The notes beneath the pieces were generated by a model. It was not told where the DNA came from, did no database searches, and saw only the letters and a program-made list of their open reading frames with translations. Shown here one piece after another: positions 34,698 through 44,075 of a stretch of 50,763 bases of DNA (within the stretch, counting starts at the first letter, position 1; every line of letters starts with the position of its first letter). This DNA comes from Tenderia sp965602225 (GTDB lineage: Bacteria; Pseudomonadota; Gammaproteobacteria; Tenderiales; Tenderiaceae): NCBI GenBank assembly GCA_965602225.1, contig CBFCYE010000020.1, positions 1-50,763 of the forward strand, given 5' to 3'. A program made the translations under genes and the position numbers.

Positions 34698-37453
34698 AAA
34701 TGAAAACTTCTCTGCGACCTCTAATTCACGCCATGTTCGGACTGAGCTTTTGCGCCAGCCTGCAGGCCGCCGTCACTATCGAGCCCACCGTCGTTGCCGT
34801 TGGCAAGGCCAGCCAAGTGACGCTGGAATTTGAACAGCCAGAAAGGATTGCCTCAATCAGCCTGCAACCGGGCAGCCCCTATCTGCAACAACGCCTCGAC
34901 CTGAACGACAAAACAGATGGCGACTACCAGGTCAGTCGGCGCCACAACGGCGTTTATATCCGCGATGCTGACAACAAGGTCATCGCCTTTTTCAATAACG
35001 AACGCCCTAGCGACAGCAACGGCCACTACCTATTTACTGCCGCAGATGAACAAGGCATGCGGGTCTACAAGGACAATGATTGGGCCAAAAAATCGCCCAT
35101 CTCCAGCTATCGCACCACCGGCCCGGCCTTGGATATCAGCGTTGATGAGGGCCTGGCCTTTATCGCTGCTGGTGCCGGCGGACTGACCGTTCTGAACATT
35201 GAAAATGCAAAGCAGCCACTATGGTTAGGTAGTCATCAAAAATTAGGGCGCGCAATAAAAATATCCGCTGTAGCCGGTCGCGTTGCGGTTTTAAACGATG
35301 CAGGAATCGTCTTTTTACTCGATGCCAGCAACCCGATTGAGCCCACCACTATCAGCAGCTATCGTAGCGATGAGGCCATTTTCGACATCGCCCTGCACGG
35401 TGATCAGCTCTTCGCCCTGGGCAAAACGGATATTCAGCTTATCGATTTCAGCGCCGTCACCCCACAGCTTAGTAACGAAGGCCTGGACTTCGGCCAGGGC
35501 GTTAACCTGGGCGGCGAACGACGTGTCTTTATCGAAAACAAACTTGCCTATGTTGCCGACTGGTTTTCCGGCATGCATATCTATGACCTCAGCCGGCCAC
35601 GCCAACCCGAGTTGCTGTCGAGCTTCCACACCCCCGGTTCGCCCAAGGGCGTGGTGGTGCGTGACGGCGTCGCCTTTGTCGCCGATGACGATCACGGCCT
35701 GCAGATTATCGATATCAGTGAGCCGACTAATCCAAAGCTGATTTCATCGCTGCTGACCCAGGGCCTGGCCTACACCCCTCGTCTGGTCGGTGACCTGCTC
35801 TATCTGGCCAGCCATCGTGGCGGCTTTCAGATCATCGATGTCAGTGATGTCAGCTCACCTAAATTAATCAGCGAATACGATACCGATGGCAAGGCCTGGT
35901 CGATGGAGGTACATAACAACATCGCCTATGTCGCCGACGACGACAGCGGCCTGCTGATGTTTGATGTCGCTGATCCGGCCAAGCCCGAATTGATCGGCCA
36001 GTACTTTACCGGCGGAGCTGCGGAAGAAATAACCATCCGTGACAACATCGCCTTTGTTGCCTTCTTCGATGATGGTCTGCACATCCTCGATATTGCCGAC
36101 CCGCGCCAACCCAAACTAATCAGCCAGCTGACCATCCCCGGCAATGCCCGCGGTCTGGATCTGATCGACGACAAACTCTATGTCGCCGGCTGGTTGTCCG
36201 GAGTGCATGTGGTGGATGTCAGCAATATCAAACGGCCCAAACTACTAGGCAGCCATGACACCCGCGGTGCCAACTGGGGCCTGAAAGTAATCGGCCCACA
36301 CCTTTACGCCATGGACTGGTGGGGCGGCATTAGCGTCATCGATATCAGCGACTCAAGCAAACCGACAGCGGTCGGCGGCTATCACAACCGCGGCCAGATC
36401 AATCATACCGCCGCCCAGGGCAATTACACCTTTGTCGCCCAGGGCAGCAACGGCCTGCAGGTATTCGACATCAATAATCCGCTCAATCCAACCTGGACCA
36501 CCGGCGTCAGCTTTCCCGGTCAGGCACGTCAGGTGGCCCTGCATGAGCAGCGCGCCTATGTTGCTGCCGGCGATGGCGGCATGGCGATTATCGATATCAG
36601 CACCCCTTTCAATATCCGCTGGTTGGGCAGTTACGACAGCCTCGGTGAGACCAGCGCCGTAATCGCCGACGCCAGCCACGCCTACCTGATCGACAGCCGT
36701 GAAGGTGTGGTTGCCATCGATATTGGCAACGATCAAGCACGTAAAATGGCCAAGCTCGACATCAAAGCCCATGACCTGTGGCTACGTGACGGCCTGCTCT
36801 ACCTCGCCACCGACCAAGGGGTTGAGGTGATACGCCTAAACCAGGACAACCAGCTCGAATACGTCACTCACTTTGAAATAGAGGGCGGCGCAAAACAGAT
36901 CACTGGCGACCAACACCGCGTCTATGTCAGCAGCGGCAACACTGTCCACAGTCTGAAACGCAAGCTGCTGATGCAGGAACTCAATCAAATTGAAATTGAC
37001 GGGCAAATCACTGACCTACAGGCAAATGAAACACAGCTATTAGTCAGCACCGACACAGCCTTGCTCAGTATCGATATCCGCGATGTCAACTCGCCGCAGA
37101 TAACCAGCCGTTATCCTCTGCTGGCCACTAGCAGCGCCATCACCTTTCATCGCGACGTGGTTTATATCAGCGGTGAAGAAACAATTATTGCCCTGCGACC
37201 GCTGCAAAACCTGTGGCAACAACCGCAGGGGCTGGCCGAGATCCAGTTCAGCCTGCCCGAAAATCTGGCAATAGGCAGCTATAACCTCAACATCAACTAT
37301 AAAGATGGCTCACAAGAAATCGTTAACAATGCCATACGTGTTGAGTTGCCCAAGTTTTCCAAACCCAAGTTAAACATGGATGACTTTAAAAAATTGCTGG
37401 AACAACAGAAACAGAACAGTGACCTTTTCACTGCCCCAGCAACAAAAGAGTAA
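34688..37453 (+). CDS. Large secreted LVIVD-repeat beta-propeller protein
   Basis: A 921-residue protein with a signal peptide (hydrophobic MFGLSFCASLQA; mature from about AVTIEP). Roughly fifteen repeats of 40-45 residues follow, each with a strand of the type G-L-x-I-I-D-I-S, such as GLQIIDISEPTNPKLISSL, GFQIIDVSDVSSPKLISEY, GVHVVDVSNIKRPKLLGSH and GMAIIDISTPFNIRWLGSY. The LVIVD repeat is known in secreted or cell-surface proteins and should build one or two beta-propellers. No catalytic motif or membrane anchor is seen; the C-terminal 30 residues form a charged helix. It overlaps the tas end by ten bases (a second start at 34,700 is possible). Role unknown; position suggests partnership with the next four genes. 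Confidence 0.88.
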   Translation: MPLKMKTSLRPLIHAMFGLSFCASLQAAVTIEPTVVAVGKASQVTLEFEQPERIASISLQPGSPYLQQRLDLNDKTDGDYQVSRRHNGVYIRDADNKVIAFFNNERPSDSNGHYLFTAADEQGMRVYKDNDWAKKSPISSYRTTGPALDISVDEGLAFIAAGAGGLTVLNIENAKQPLWLGSHQKLGRAIKISAVAGRVAVLNDAGIVFLLDASNPIEPTTISSYRSDEAIFDIALHGDQLFALGKTDIQLIDFSAVTPQLSNEGLDFGQGVNLGGERRVFIENKLAYVADWFSGMHIYDLSRPRQPELLSSFHTPGSPKGVVVRDGVAFVADDDHGLQIIDISEPTNPKLISSLLTQGLAYTPRLVGDLLYLASHRGGFQIIDVSDVSSPKLISEYDTDGKAWSMEVHNNIAYVADDDSGLLMFDVADPAKPELIGQYFTGGAAEEITIRDNIAFVAFFDDGLHILDIADPRQPKLISQLTIPGNARGLDLIDDKLYVAGWLSGVHVVDVSNIKRPKLLGSHDTRGANWGLKVIGPHLYAMDWWGGISVIDISDSSKPTAVGGYHNRGQINHTAAQGNYTFVAQGSNGLQVFDINNPLNPTWTTGVSFPGQARQVALHEQRAYVAAGDGGMAIIDISTPFNIRWLGSYDSLGETSAVIADASHAYLIDSREGVVAIDIGNDQARKMAKLDIKAHDLWLRDGLLYLATDQGVEVIRLNQDNQLEYVTHFEIEGGAKQITGDQHRVYVSSGNTVHSLKRKLLMQELNQIEIDGQITDLQANETQLLVSTDTALLSIDIRDVNSPQITSRYPLLATSSAITFHRDVVYISGEETIIALRPLQNLWQQPQGLAEIQFSLPENLAIGSYNLNINYKDGSQEIVNNAIRVELPKFSKPKLNMDDFKKLLEQQKQNSDLFTAPATKE

Positions 37454-37474
37454 TTAGTAGTAGGAAGTTTAGTT

Positions 37475-38347
37475 ATGTCCCTGAAAAAGATCCTTGGCAC
37501 TGCGACCCTGTCCACCTGCCTATTCATTAGCAGCCCTGGCCTACTCTCGGCCGCCCCGCGGGATGTCAGTCATTCCACCAATGTTGAACTGCGGCTGGAA
37601 TACCTGAATAAATTACTAGAGTCGCGCAGTGGTCAACGCCTGGCGCAGCACAACAATGGCAAGACCAAGGCTAAAGTCAGCCGCATGCTGAACCAGGCAA
37701 AAACCGAAATTTCCGCCGGCAATAATGAAAAAGCCAACGCCATCACCAAACAGGCAGTCAAACTCTTCATGTCTGCCGTGCGCGACCTGCCGGAAGACCC
37801 TGAGGAAACAGCCCGCTTCAAGGCACGCTTTGAAAACATGCGTCGCGGCCTGGAAAAATTCACCTACGCCCAGGAAGAAAACACACAACGCTTTGCCGAA
37901 GAAAACAACAGCGCCAACCAATACAGCAAGGCTCAGGTCAACAAACTGCTGGCACAAGCCGACAAAGAAGCCAGCCGTGGTGACTATGAATCAGCTGTGT
38001 CTCGTTTGGCCGAAGCCCAGTCCATCATCACCAGCTCACTACAGGGCATACTCAATAATAAGAAATTGGTAATAGAGCTTGATATCAGCACTCCGGAAAA
38101 AGAATATTTTTATGAACTGCGACGCTATCAGGGTTATGAAGGTCTGGTCGCTATAGCTATTGATGTCAAAAAGCCCAGCGAAATGGCACAAGAAACCATG
38201 ATCAAGCTTGGGGACAAAGCCAAATGGATGTCGGAGCAGGCTCGCGACAAGGCTATTGAGGGCGAATATCCAGTCGCCATTCGCATGATGATGGATGCCA
38301 CCAAGGTGGTTAAGCAAGCGTTGCGCCTGGCCGGAGTCACCATGTGA
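37475..38347 (+). CDS. Secreted helical protein of unknown function
   Basis: A 290-residue protein with a clear signal peptide (KKILGTATLSTCLFISSPGLLSAA) and then almost wholly alpha-helical, charged sequence, including LEYLNKLLESRSGQRLAQHNNGK and MLNQAKTEISAGNNEKANAITKQAVKLF. The pattern AKxEISAGNNEKA / LLAQADKEASRGDYESAVSRLAEAQ looks like two tetratricopeptide-like helix pairs. I do not recognise a family. It begins 21 bases after the LVIVD gene, within the same probable transcript, and may act in the periplasm or on the surface with that protein. Confidence 0.72.
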   Translation: MSLKKILGTATLSTCLFISSPGLLSAAPRDVSHSTNVELRLEYLNKLLESRSGQRLAQHNNGKTKAKVSRMLNQAKTEISAGNNEKANAITKQAVKLFMSAVRDLPEDPEETARFKARFENMRRGLEKFTYAQEENTQRFAEENNSANQYSKAQVNKLLAQADKEASRGDYESAVSRLAEAQSIITSSLQGILNNKKLVIELDISTPEKEYFYELRRYQGYEGLVAIAIDVKKPSEMAQETMIKLGDKAKWMSEQARDKAIEGEYPVAIRMMMDATKVVKQALRLAGVTM

Positions 38348-38451
38348 TTAATGAAAAGCAATGTTAAAAGAGTATTAAATGAGAGACTTATCACTGGATT
38401 ATGGCTAAAATCAAAAACCAGCATTGAAGCGTAACTAATAATAAAGAAAAC

Positions 38452-39372
38452 ATGACTCGCTTAGTTGGCATACTGCTAATATTTTTTTCAATACTTGTGA
38501 TCCCGGCGTATGCTGCCGATGATCAGCGCGCCAAACTATTAATCTTATCCCCAAAACTTAATGCCGCCTACGACCGCGTCTTTGCAGAAATCATCAGCGG
38601 TATTGATGCCAATAAAGGGGTCGTTTCCCACACCTACACACTGACCAACAACAGTCAGCCGGCTGATATACAAAAAGTAATCGATAACAAAGAGATCGAT
38701 GCCGTCATTGCGCTTGGCCATACCAGTTACAGCATCGCCAAAAAATTCCGCGATCAGTTACCCGTCATTCACGGCGGCATGATTATGAATCCCAATGGCC
38801 ATAGTGGCATTAGCCTGGTTGGTTCACCGGTGCAGTTTTTCACTCACCTGAAGAATATCGCCCCCGGTGTAAAGCGAATTTTCACCGTATATAACGAAAA
38901 AAACAGTGGCTGGTTAATAAAAATGGCAGAAGCAGAAGCGCGTAAATTGAACATTGAACTACACGCACTACAGGCCAACGACATTCGCCATGCCGCGCAA
39001 CAATTCAAACAAGTGTTGAATCAGGTTAAAGATAGTTCGGATGCCGTCTGGTTGTTATTTGATAAAGTAGTGCCCGACCAAACTATCTTGCCACTGGCAC
39101 TCAATGCCGCCTGGAAAAGAAACATCGTGCTTTTCTCAAACAACCCCGCACATACCAAACGTGGCGCCCTATTTTCCCTATTCCCCGATAATAAAAAGAT
39201 GGGCTACAACCTGGCCAAGTTGAGTATGAAACAAATACTCTCCAATACCCCCCGAGTTTTGCCATTATCAAGCATGAAGGTATCCGTCAATGAAAGAACT
39301 GCGTCCCATCTGGGGCTGCACTATTCTAGCGACCAACGTGAAGCCTTCGACATTATCTACCCACTCAGATGA
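38452..39372 (+). CDS. Periplasmic ABC_sub_bind-type binding protein
   Basis: A 306-residue protein with a Sec signal peptide (LLIFFSILVIPAYA) and the two-lobed fold of the ABC_sub_bind family (PF04392 type), with IQKVIDNKEIDAVIALGHTSY, LPVIHGGMIMNPNGHSGISLVG and PGVKRIFTVYNEKNSGW. These proteins occur with ABC transporters for aromatic or amino-acid-like ligands, and also beside histidine kinases and diguanylate cyclases without any permease. Here no permease or ATPase gene is adjacent, and a histidine kinase starts 15 bases later, so a sensory role is the likelier job. The ligand is unknown. Confidence 0.82.
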   Translation: MTRLVGILLIFFSILVIPAYAADDQRAKLLILSPKLNAAYDRVFAEIISGIDANKGVVSHTYTLTNNSQPADIQKVIDNKEIDAVIALGHTSYSIAKKFRDQLPVIHGGMIMNPNGHSGISLVGSPVQFFTHLKNIAPGVKRIFTVYNEKNSGWLIKMAEAEARKLNIELHALQANDIRHAAQQFKQVLNQVKDSSDAVWLLFDKVVPDQTILPLALNAAWKRNIVLFSNNPAHTKRGALFSLFPDNKKMGYNLAKLSMKQILSNTPRVLPLSSMKVSVNERTASHLGLHYSSDQREAFDIIYPLR

Positions 39373-39387
39373 AAATAGACTAGCGCA

Positions 39388-40911
39388 GTGCCTGGAAAAA
39401 AGAACAAAAGCTTTCGTCGCCAGCTAACCATCATCGTTACCATTGGCATACTGGCACTGGCAATTGCCGGCGCACTCTCATCCGCCTGGGTTACAAAGAT
39501 CCATATACAAGATCAATTATTTGAAGATGGTGAAAAGGTAACCGAATCACTGGCCAAACAATCATCTCTGGCGCTTATTTACGACAGTGCAGACAATGCC
39601 AAGGATGCTGCAGATGCTGCAATGGGTTTCCCATTTATTGAACAGGTTGCCATTATCACCACAAACAAGGAAATACTGCTTCAACGCGGCAAGCTGCTCT
39701 CCGTCCCCAACTTTAACAGCAATATCCAGACAGTCACGTTACTGGAAGAAGGCATTAACCACTGGTTATTTTTAGCGCCTGTATTTCTGAGTTCAGAGAC
39801 GACACCTGGCGATCAAACCTTATTATTTCAATCTGATGAAAAAGACGAGCTGATTGGCTATGTTCTGGTCAAAAAAGGAAAATCCAAGATCAACGAGGTT
39901 TTCTATGCTGCCATTATTAACAACGTTGGTATTGGACTGCTATTCGCCACGATACTGCTTATCGTTATACATATCTTTTTCAATCGTTTGATTTCACCAT
40001 TAGATAATCTGGCCACCGTCATGGCTCGTGCAGAAGAGGGTGAAACAAAGGTATTTGCAGCTCTACATGGACCTAAAGAGGTTGTTGGAATTGCCCGCGC
40101 CTTTAACAAAATGATAGAAGCACTGGCACAGCAGCAGGATCAGTTAAAGCACCACAATGAAATTCTGGAATACGAGGTTGCAGAGAGAACTCGTGATCTA
40201 GTCTATGCCCGTGACATGGCAATCAAAGCAAATAAGAATAAGTCTAACTTTCTTTCAAATGTCAGTCATGAGCTACGCACCCCACTGCAATCAATTCTTG
40301 GATATAGCGATTTGATCCATGAAGCGCTTCCACTTGAGCTTGATGATATCCGACACGATATTGATACCATTATTCAGAACGCTGAACATCTGCTACACAT
40401 GATCAACTCAGTCCTTGATATGTCAAAGGTTGAAGCCGGAAAAACTGAGCTCAACCCACAACAAACAGACCTCGATCATCTACTCGATAATGTTGTTGAA
40501 ACCATCAAGCCCCTTATGACACCTAATGATAATAAACTTCAGTTTTTAAAACAGCTTAGTCATAAAACTGTTGAGCTTGATGCTGATAAATTACGTCAGG
40601 TTTTATTAAATTTATTAGGCAACGCAGCCAAATTCACCCATAATGGCAATGTGAATTTTAGTGTTACGCAAACACCTGAAGCGCTACAATTTCAGGTACA
40701 AGACAGCGGCATCGGCATGAATAAAGATCAGGTTGATCATATTTTTGATCCCTTTTTTCAGATTGATGGTGGCCACACTCGGCGCTACGAAGGAACAGGT
40801 TTGGGGCTCGCTATTACCTATCAATTCTGTAAGTTGATGAAGGGGTCTATAAGGGTCGAAAGTGAAGAAGGTTCAGGGTCTACATTCCACCTAACCATTC
40901 CTTTCAAATAA
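39388..40911 (+). CDS. Membrane sensor histidine kinase
   Basis: A 507-residue kinase starting at GTG 39,388. Transmembrane segments lie at about 12-34 and 172-198, with a periplasmic sensor of about 135 residues between them (SLALIYDSADNAKDAADAAM is reminiscent of CHASE8-type sensors). A HAMP-like linker covers about 200-250, then a coiled coil. The HisKA domain carries the phospho-acceptor H294 in SNVSHELRTPLQSILGYSD. The ATPase domain has the N box LLNLLGNAAKF, G1 DSGIGMNKDQ and G2 GTGLGLAITYQ. It lacks its own receiver, so its partner is likely the neighbouring REC-GGDEF-EAL protein. Confidence 0.9.
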   Translation: MPGKKNKSFRRQLTIIVTIGILALAIAGALSSAWVTKIHIQDQLFEDGEKVTESLAKQSSLALIYDSADNAKDAADAAMGFPFIEQVAIITTNKEILLQRGKLLSVPNFNSNIQTVTLLEEGINHWLFLAPVFLSSETTPGDQTLLFQSDEKDELIGYVLVKKGKSKINEVFYAAIINNVGIGLLFATILLIVIHIFFNRLISPLDNLATVMARAEEGETKVFAALHGPKEVVGIARAFNKMIEALAQQQDQLKHHNEILEYEVAERTRDLVYARDMAIKANKNKSNFLSNVSHELRTPLQSILGYSDLIHEALPLELDDIRHDIDTIIQNAEHLLHMINSVLDMSKVEAGKTELNPQQTDLDHLLDNVVETIKPLMTPNDNKLQFLKQLSHKTVELDADKLRQVLLNLLGNAAKFTHNGNVNFSVTQTPEALQFQVQDSGIGMNKDQVDHIFDPFFQIDGGHTRRYEGTGLGLAITYQFCKLMKGSIRVESEEGSGSTFHLTIPFK

Positions 40912-40991
40912 AAAACACCTGTTCATTTATAGAATTAACTTTATTATTTTCAGACCTGGTCGATAAGGGATGTTTCGAGGGAGTAGTTTTG

Positions 40992-43478
40992 ATGACTAGC
41001 CAGAGTGTAATGATTGTTACGATGGATGAAACGCAGCTACAAGCGATTCACCAGACACTGGAACAATCCGGCTTCAAAAATATTATCACTGCCAACAGCA
41101 GCCAGGACGCAATAAACCTGCTTACAGAAAAAAATGTAGATGCGGTTGTCTGTGCTGTAGAGCTAAAACCAGTGGATGGCTGGCGCTTTGCCAGAATCAT
41201 CCGTTCTGGTGCGCTCACTGTAAAATCAAACGTCCCAATTGTCATGCTTTCTGATGGTTATAGTGAACGTATTGCCCTGGCCACATCAAAAGCATTCCAG
41301 ATTAATTGTTTTATTCCCCACGCAAAGTTTCATACCTTGCCTTCAGTTTTATCTGATATTTTTAGGCAAGAAAATCCTGGCGCACCAAAATCAAGCCTGC
41401 TAGTTATTGAGGATTACCCAGACACTGTTGAGCTGTGTAAACGAGTGCTATCAAACCGATTTGATATCGATGAAGCCACCACGGGGAAAATAGGCCTGGA
41501 AGCCTGGAAAAAGAAACGTCACGATCTGGTTCTGCTTGATGTCATGCTGCCAGAAATGTCCGGCAACCAGGTGCTTAAGGAAATCATCAAAGAATCACCC
41601 ACCCAGTCAGTCGTGATGATGACAGCACAATCGACCCCTGATCGCGCCGCCCAACTTATTATCGACGGCGCAGTTGACTATATATCCAAACCCTTCCGTG
41701 CAGATCAATTACGCCAGGTTTGTGAAATTGCCGTTCAACGTGAAGACTTTATCGTTAGCAACAAAGAGTTCGCTCAACATGAGCAGGCCTTGCATCAAGA
41801 AAAAGAATTGGCTCAAATTACATTGCAATCCATTGCCGATGGCGTAATTCGTACCAATGCCAACGGCAAGATAGAATATATGAACCCGGTGGCCGAAAAA
41901 ATTACTGGCTGGAACTCGACAGAAGCTCTTAATAAAACGCTTAGCAATATTTTTAAAAGTTATTTTGACAGCAATAATAAATCGGCCTCTAGTCCTATAG
42001 ATGTCTGCCTAAACAAACAGACGGCCATCTTTACTACTCCAGACATTACCTTCTTGAACCGTGATGGCACTAAGCTAAAGATTGACTATGTTACCTCACC
42101 AATAAATGACCGAAATAATCATGTCATTGGCGCCGTCATGGTGTTCCGTGACATCACTGATGAACACGAACTTTCCCAAAAACTTGATTACCAGGCAAAA
42201 CATGATGCACTTACCGGCCTGGCCAACCGGCCGGCCTTTGAGGATCATTTGGAAAAAATGATTGTTGGCATTCAACGTAATGGCTGCGAACATACTTTGT
42301 GTTACATCGACCTTGATCAGTTCAAGGTTGTTAATGACACCTGCGGACATATAGCCGGCGACCAGTTGCTGCAAAAAATATCATCTATTATTCTGAGTAA
42401 AATCCGCAAAAATAGAGACACACTGGCACGCTTCGGTGGTGATGAATTTGTATTACTACTCGGTGACTGTCCTATTGAAAAAGCAATAGGTATTGCAGAT
42501 GAAATATGCAAAGAAATCCAGGACTATAGCTTTTCCTATGAAAACAAAACCTTCGTCATTGGCGCCAGCATCGGTGTAGTACCAATCAATGAAAAAATCG
42601 CCAATGTAAATGATGCCCTGCGTATGGCGGATAATGCCTGTTATGTCGCCAAGGAAAAGGGCCGCAACCGCGTCCATATTTATCATGCCGATGATCATGA
42701 AATGGTACGTCGCAGTAGTGAAATGCAGGTTGTGTCGACCATCAATCATGCACTTGAAAATGATGGCTTCACACTTTTCTATCAAGACATTAAATCTTTA
42801 ACCGATGACAACCAGGGCAAACATCTTGAAATTCTAATTCGGATGAATGATGGTGATGGCTGGATTGCACCAGGCTTCTTTCTACCAGCCGCTGAGCGTT
42901 ACAACATTGCACCAAAAATAGATCGCTGGGTTGTTAGCTCACTAATGTCCTGGTTATCTGACAACAAGAGCTGCCTTAACCAAATTGAGATGTGCTCCAT
43001 AAACCTTTCAGGACTCTCATTCAGTGATGAAAGCTTTTCTGACTTTGTAAAAAATGAAATCACCAGCCATGGCATTCCTGCAGAAAAGATCTGCTTTGAG
43101 GTCACAGAAACAGCCGCCATCAATAATCTTCAAGATGCTGCTGACTTCATTCATACCATGAAGGCGTTTGGTTGTTCATTTGCCCTGGATGACTTTGGCA
43201 GTGGCATGTCCTCTTATGCCTACCTGAAGGCACTGCCAGTGGATTACCTCAAGATCGACGGAATGTTTGTCAAAGATATCCTTGTCGATCCCATCGACAA
43301 AGCCATGGTTAAATCCATCAATGAAATCGGCCATGTATTTGGTTTAAAGACCATTGCAGAGTTTGTTGAAAACCTGGAGATAATGGCTGAGCTAAAAAAA
43401 CTCGATGTTGATTTTGCACAAGGTTATGCCATTAGCAAACCCGTTCCCATTAACAATCTATTGACTGCCGGTGATTAA
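40992..43478 (+). CDS. Response regulator with two receivers, PAS, GGDEF and EAL domains
   Basis: An 828-residue cyclic-di-GMP enzyme. The ATG at 40,992 is preferred over a TTG one codon upstream because GAGGGAG lies eight bases before it. Domains: an N-terminal degenerate receiver (about 5-120) whose phospho-acceptor Asp is Ala (VDAVVCAVEL), a complete receiver with D183 in LVLLDVMLPEMSG and the Lys in SKPF, and a PAS domain with VIRTNANGKIEYMNPVAEKI. A diguanylate cyclase follows with intact GGDEF at 482-486, then an EAL phosphodiesterase. The EAL motif reads EIL at 613-615, but the metal-binding Glu and Asn (SINLSG), Glu (FEVTET), Asp pair (LDDFG) and Lys (KIDG) remain. Both activities may be present. 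The receiver is the expected target of the upstream kinase. Confidence 0.92.
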   Translation: MTSQSVMIVTMDETQLQAIHQTLEQSGFKNIITANSSQDAINLLTEKNVDAVVCAVELKPVDGWRFARIIRSGALTVKSNVPIVMLSDGYSERIALATSKAFQINCFIPHAKFHTLPSVLSDIFRQENPGAPKSSLLVIEDYPDTVELCKRVLSNRFDIDEATTGKIGLEAWKKKRHDLVLLDVMLPEMSGNQVLKEIIKESPTQSVVMMTAQSTPDRAAQLIIDGAVDYISKPFRADQLRQVCEIAVQREDFIVSNKEFAQHEQALHQEKELAQITLQSIADGVIRTNANGKIEYMNPVAEKITGWNSTEALNKTLSNIFKSYFDSNNKSASSPIDVCLNKQTAIFTTPDITFLNRDGTKLKIDYVTSPINDRNNHVIGAVMVFRDITDEHELSQKLDYQAKHDALTGLANRPAFEDHLEKMIVGIQRNGCEHTLCYIDLDQFKVVNDTCGHIAGDQLLQKISSIILSKIRKNRDTLARFGGDEFVLLLGDCPIEKAIGIADEICKEIQDYSFSYENKTFVIGASIGVVPINEKIANVNDALRMADNACYVAKEKGRNRVHIYHADDHEMVRRSSEMQVVSTINHALENDGFTLFYQDIKSLTDDNQGKHLEILIRMNDGDGWIAPGFFLPAAERYNIAPKIDRWVVSSLMSWLSDNKSCLNQIEMCSINLSGLSFSDESFSDFVKNEITSHGIPAEKICFEVTETAAINNLQDAADFIHTMKAFGCSFALDDFGSGMSSYAYLKALPVDYLKIDGMFVKDILVDPIDKAMVKSINEIGHVFGLKTIAEFVENLEIMAELKKLDVDFAQGYAISKPVPINNLLTAGD

Positions 43479-43504
43479 TTCACTGGCAGCAATAGCCTTT
43501 TTTT
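43465..43504 (+). terminator. Probable terminator of the signalling operon
   Basis: A 10-bp stem with one G-T pair (CTGCCGGTGA / TCACTGGCAG, loop TTAAT) spans the stop codon of the GGDEF-EAL gene. Seven T residues follow eight bases after the stem. The gap makes it less canonical, so the strength is uncertain. Confidence 0.6.
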
Positions 43505-44075
43505 AGAACAACAAAATAAATATCTTGCCCTTAACCAACTGCATTCACAAACCCCATGTTTGCCATAGCAAACGTGTTCAACAGCATTACTCCCTGCGAC
43601 CTTCGCCAGCAGCCTTCATTCTAAATTACACGGCCTCACAATAGCCGCCCCATACTTATCCTATAAACTTAAATGACTTAGGAAGGTTTTTATTATCTAT
43701 TTTATTTCTAGCCATTATTTAACATCGCTTCTTCCCCGCTGATTTTACTAGCCACCCCACATCAACTTATTCGAATCATCAATCAAATTACGCCCCAATT
43801 CCTAATCCATTTCGAGTCGTACTCAATTTTATTTTAATTTACCCTAATATTTTAAGTTTATAAGCCGTTACTTCTTTTGCTAAATCAAAAATTATGACGG
43901 GGGTCATGAATAATGAAGCATCAAGAAATAGCATTTCTGTCTTTATATTTCCATAACGACATTCAACCACCCTAACTTTTAATACATTAGCTCATCTGCC
44001 TACCAGGCAATATTTTTAACTGAAATTTCTGATTTCAGGGTTATTTATTACTCAAATTTTATTGTGGGGTCAAAA
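43505..44075 (+). other. AT-rich intergenic region before the SGNH hydrolase gene
   Basis: About 570 bases with no plausible gene on either strand, visibly richer in A and T than the housekeeping genes of the window. It holds short hairpins: ATGAC-GGGG-GTCAT at 43,894-43,907 and AGAAAT-AGC-ATTTCT shortly after. ACTTA occurs at 43,654, 43,667 and 43,676. A GGGG stretch at 44,066-44,069 is the ribosome site of the next gene. No known riboswitch was recognised; it may contain a long leader or be the scar of insertion. Confidence 0.6.
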
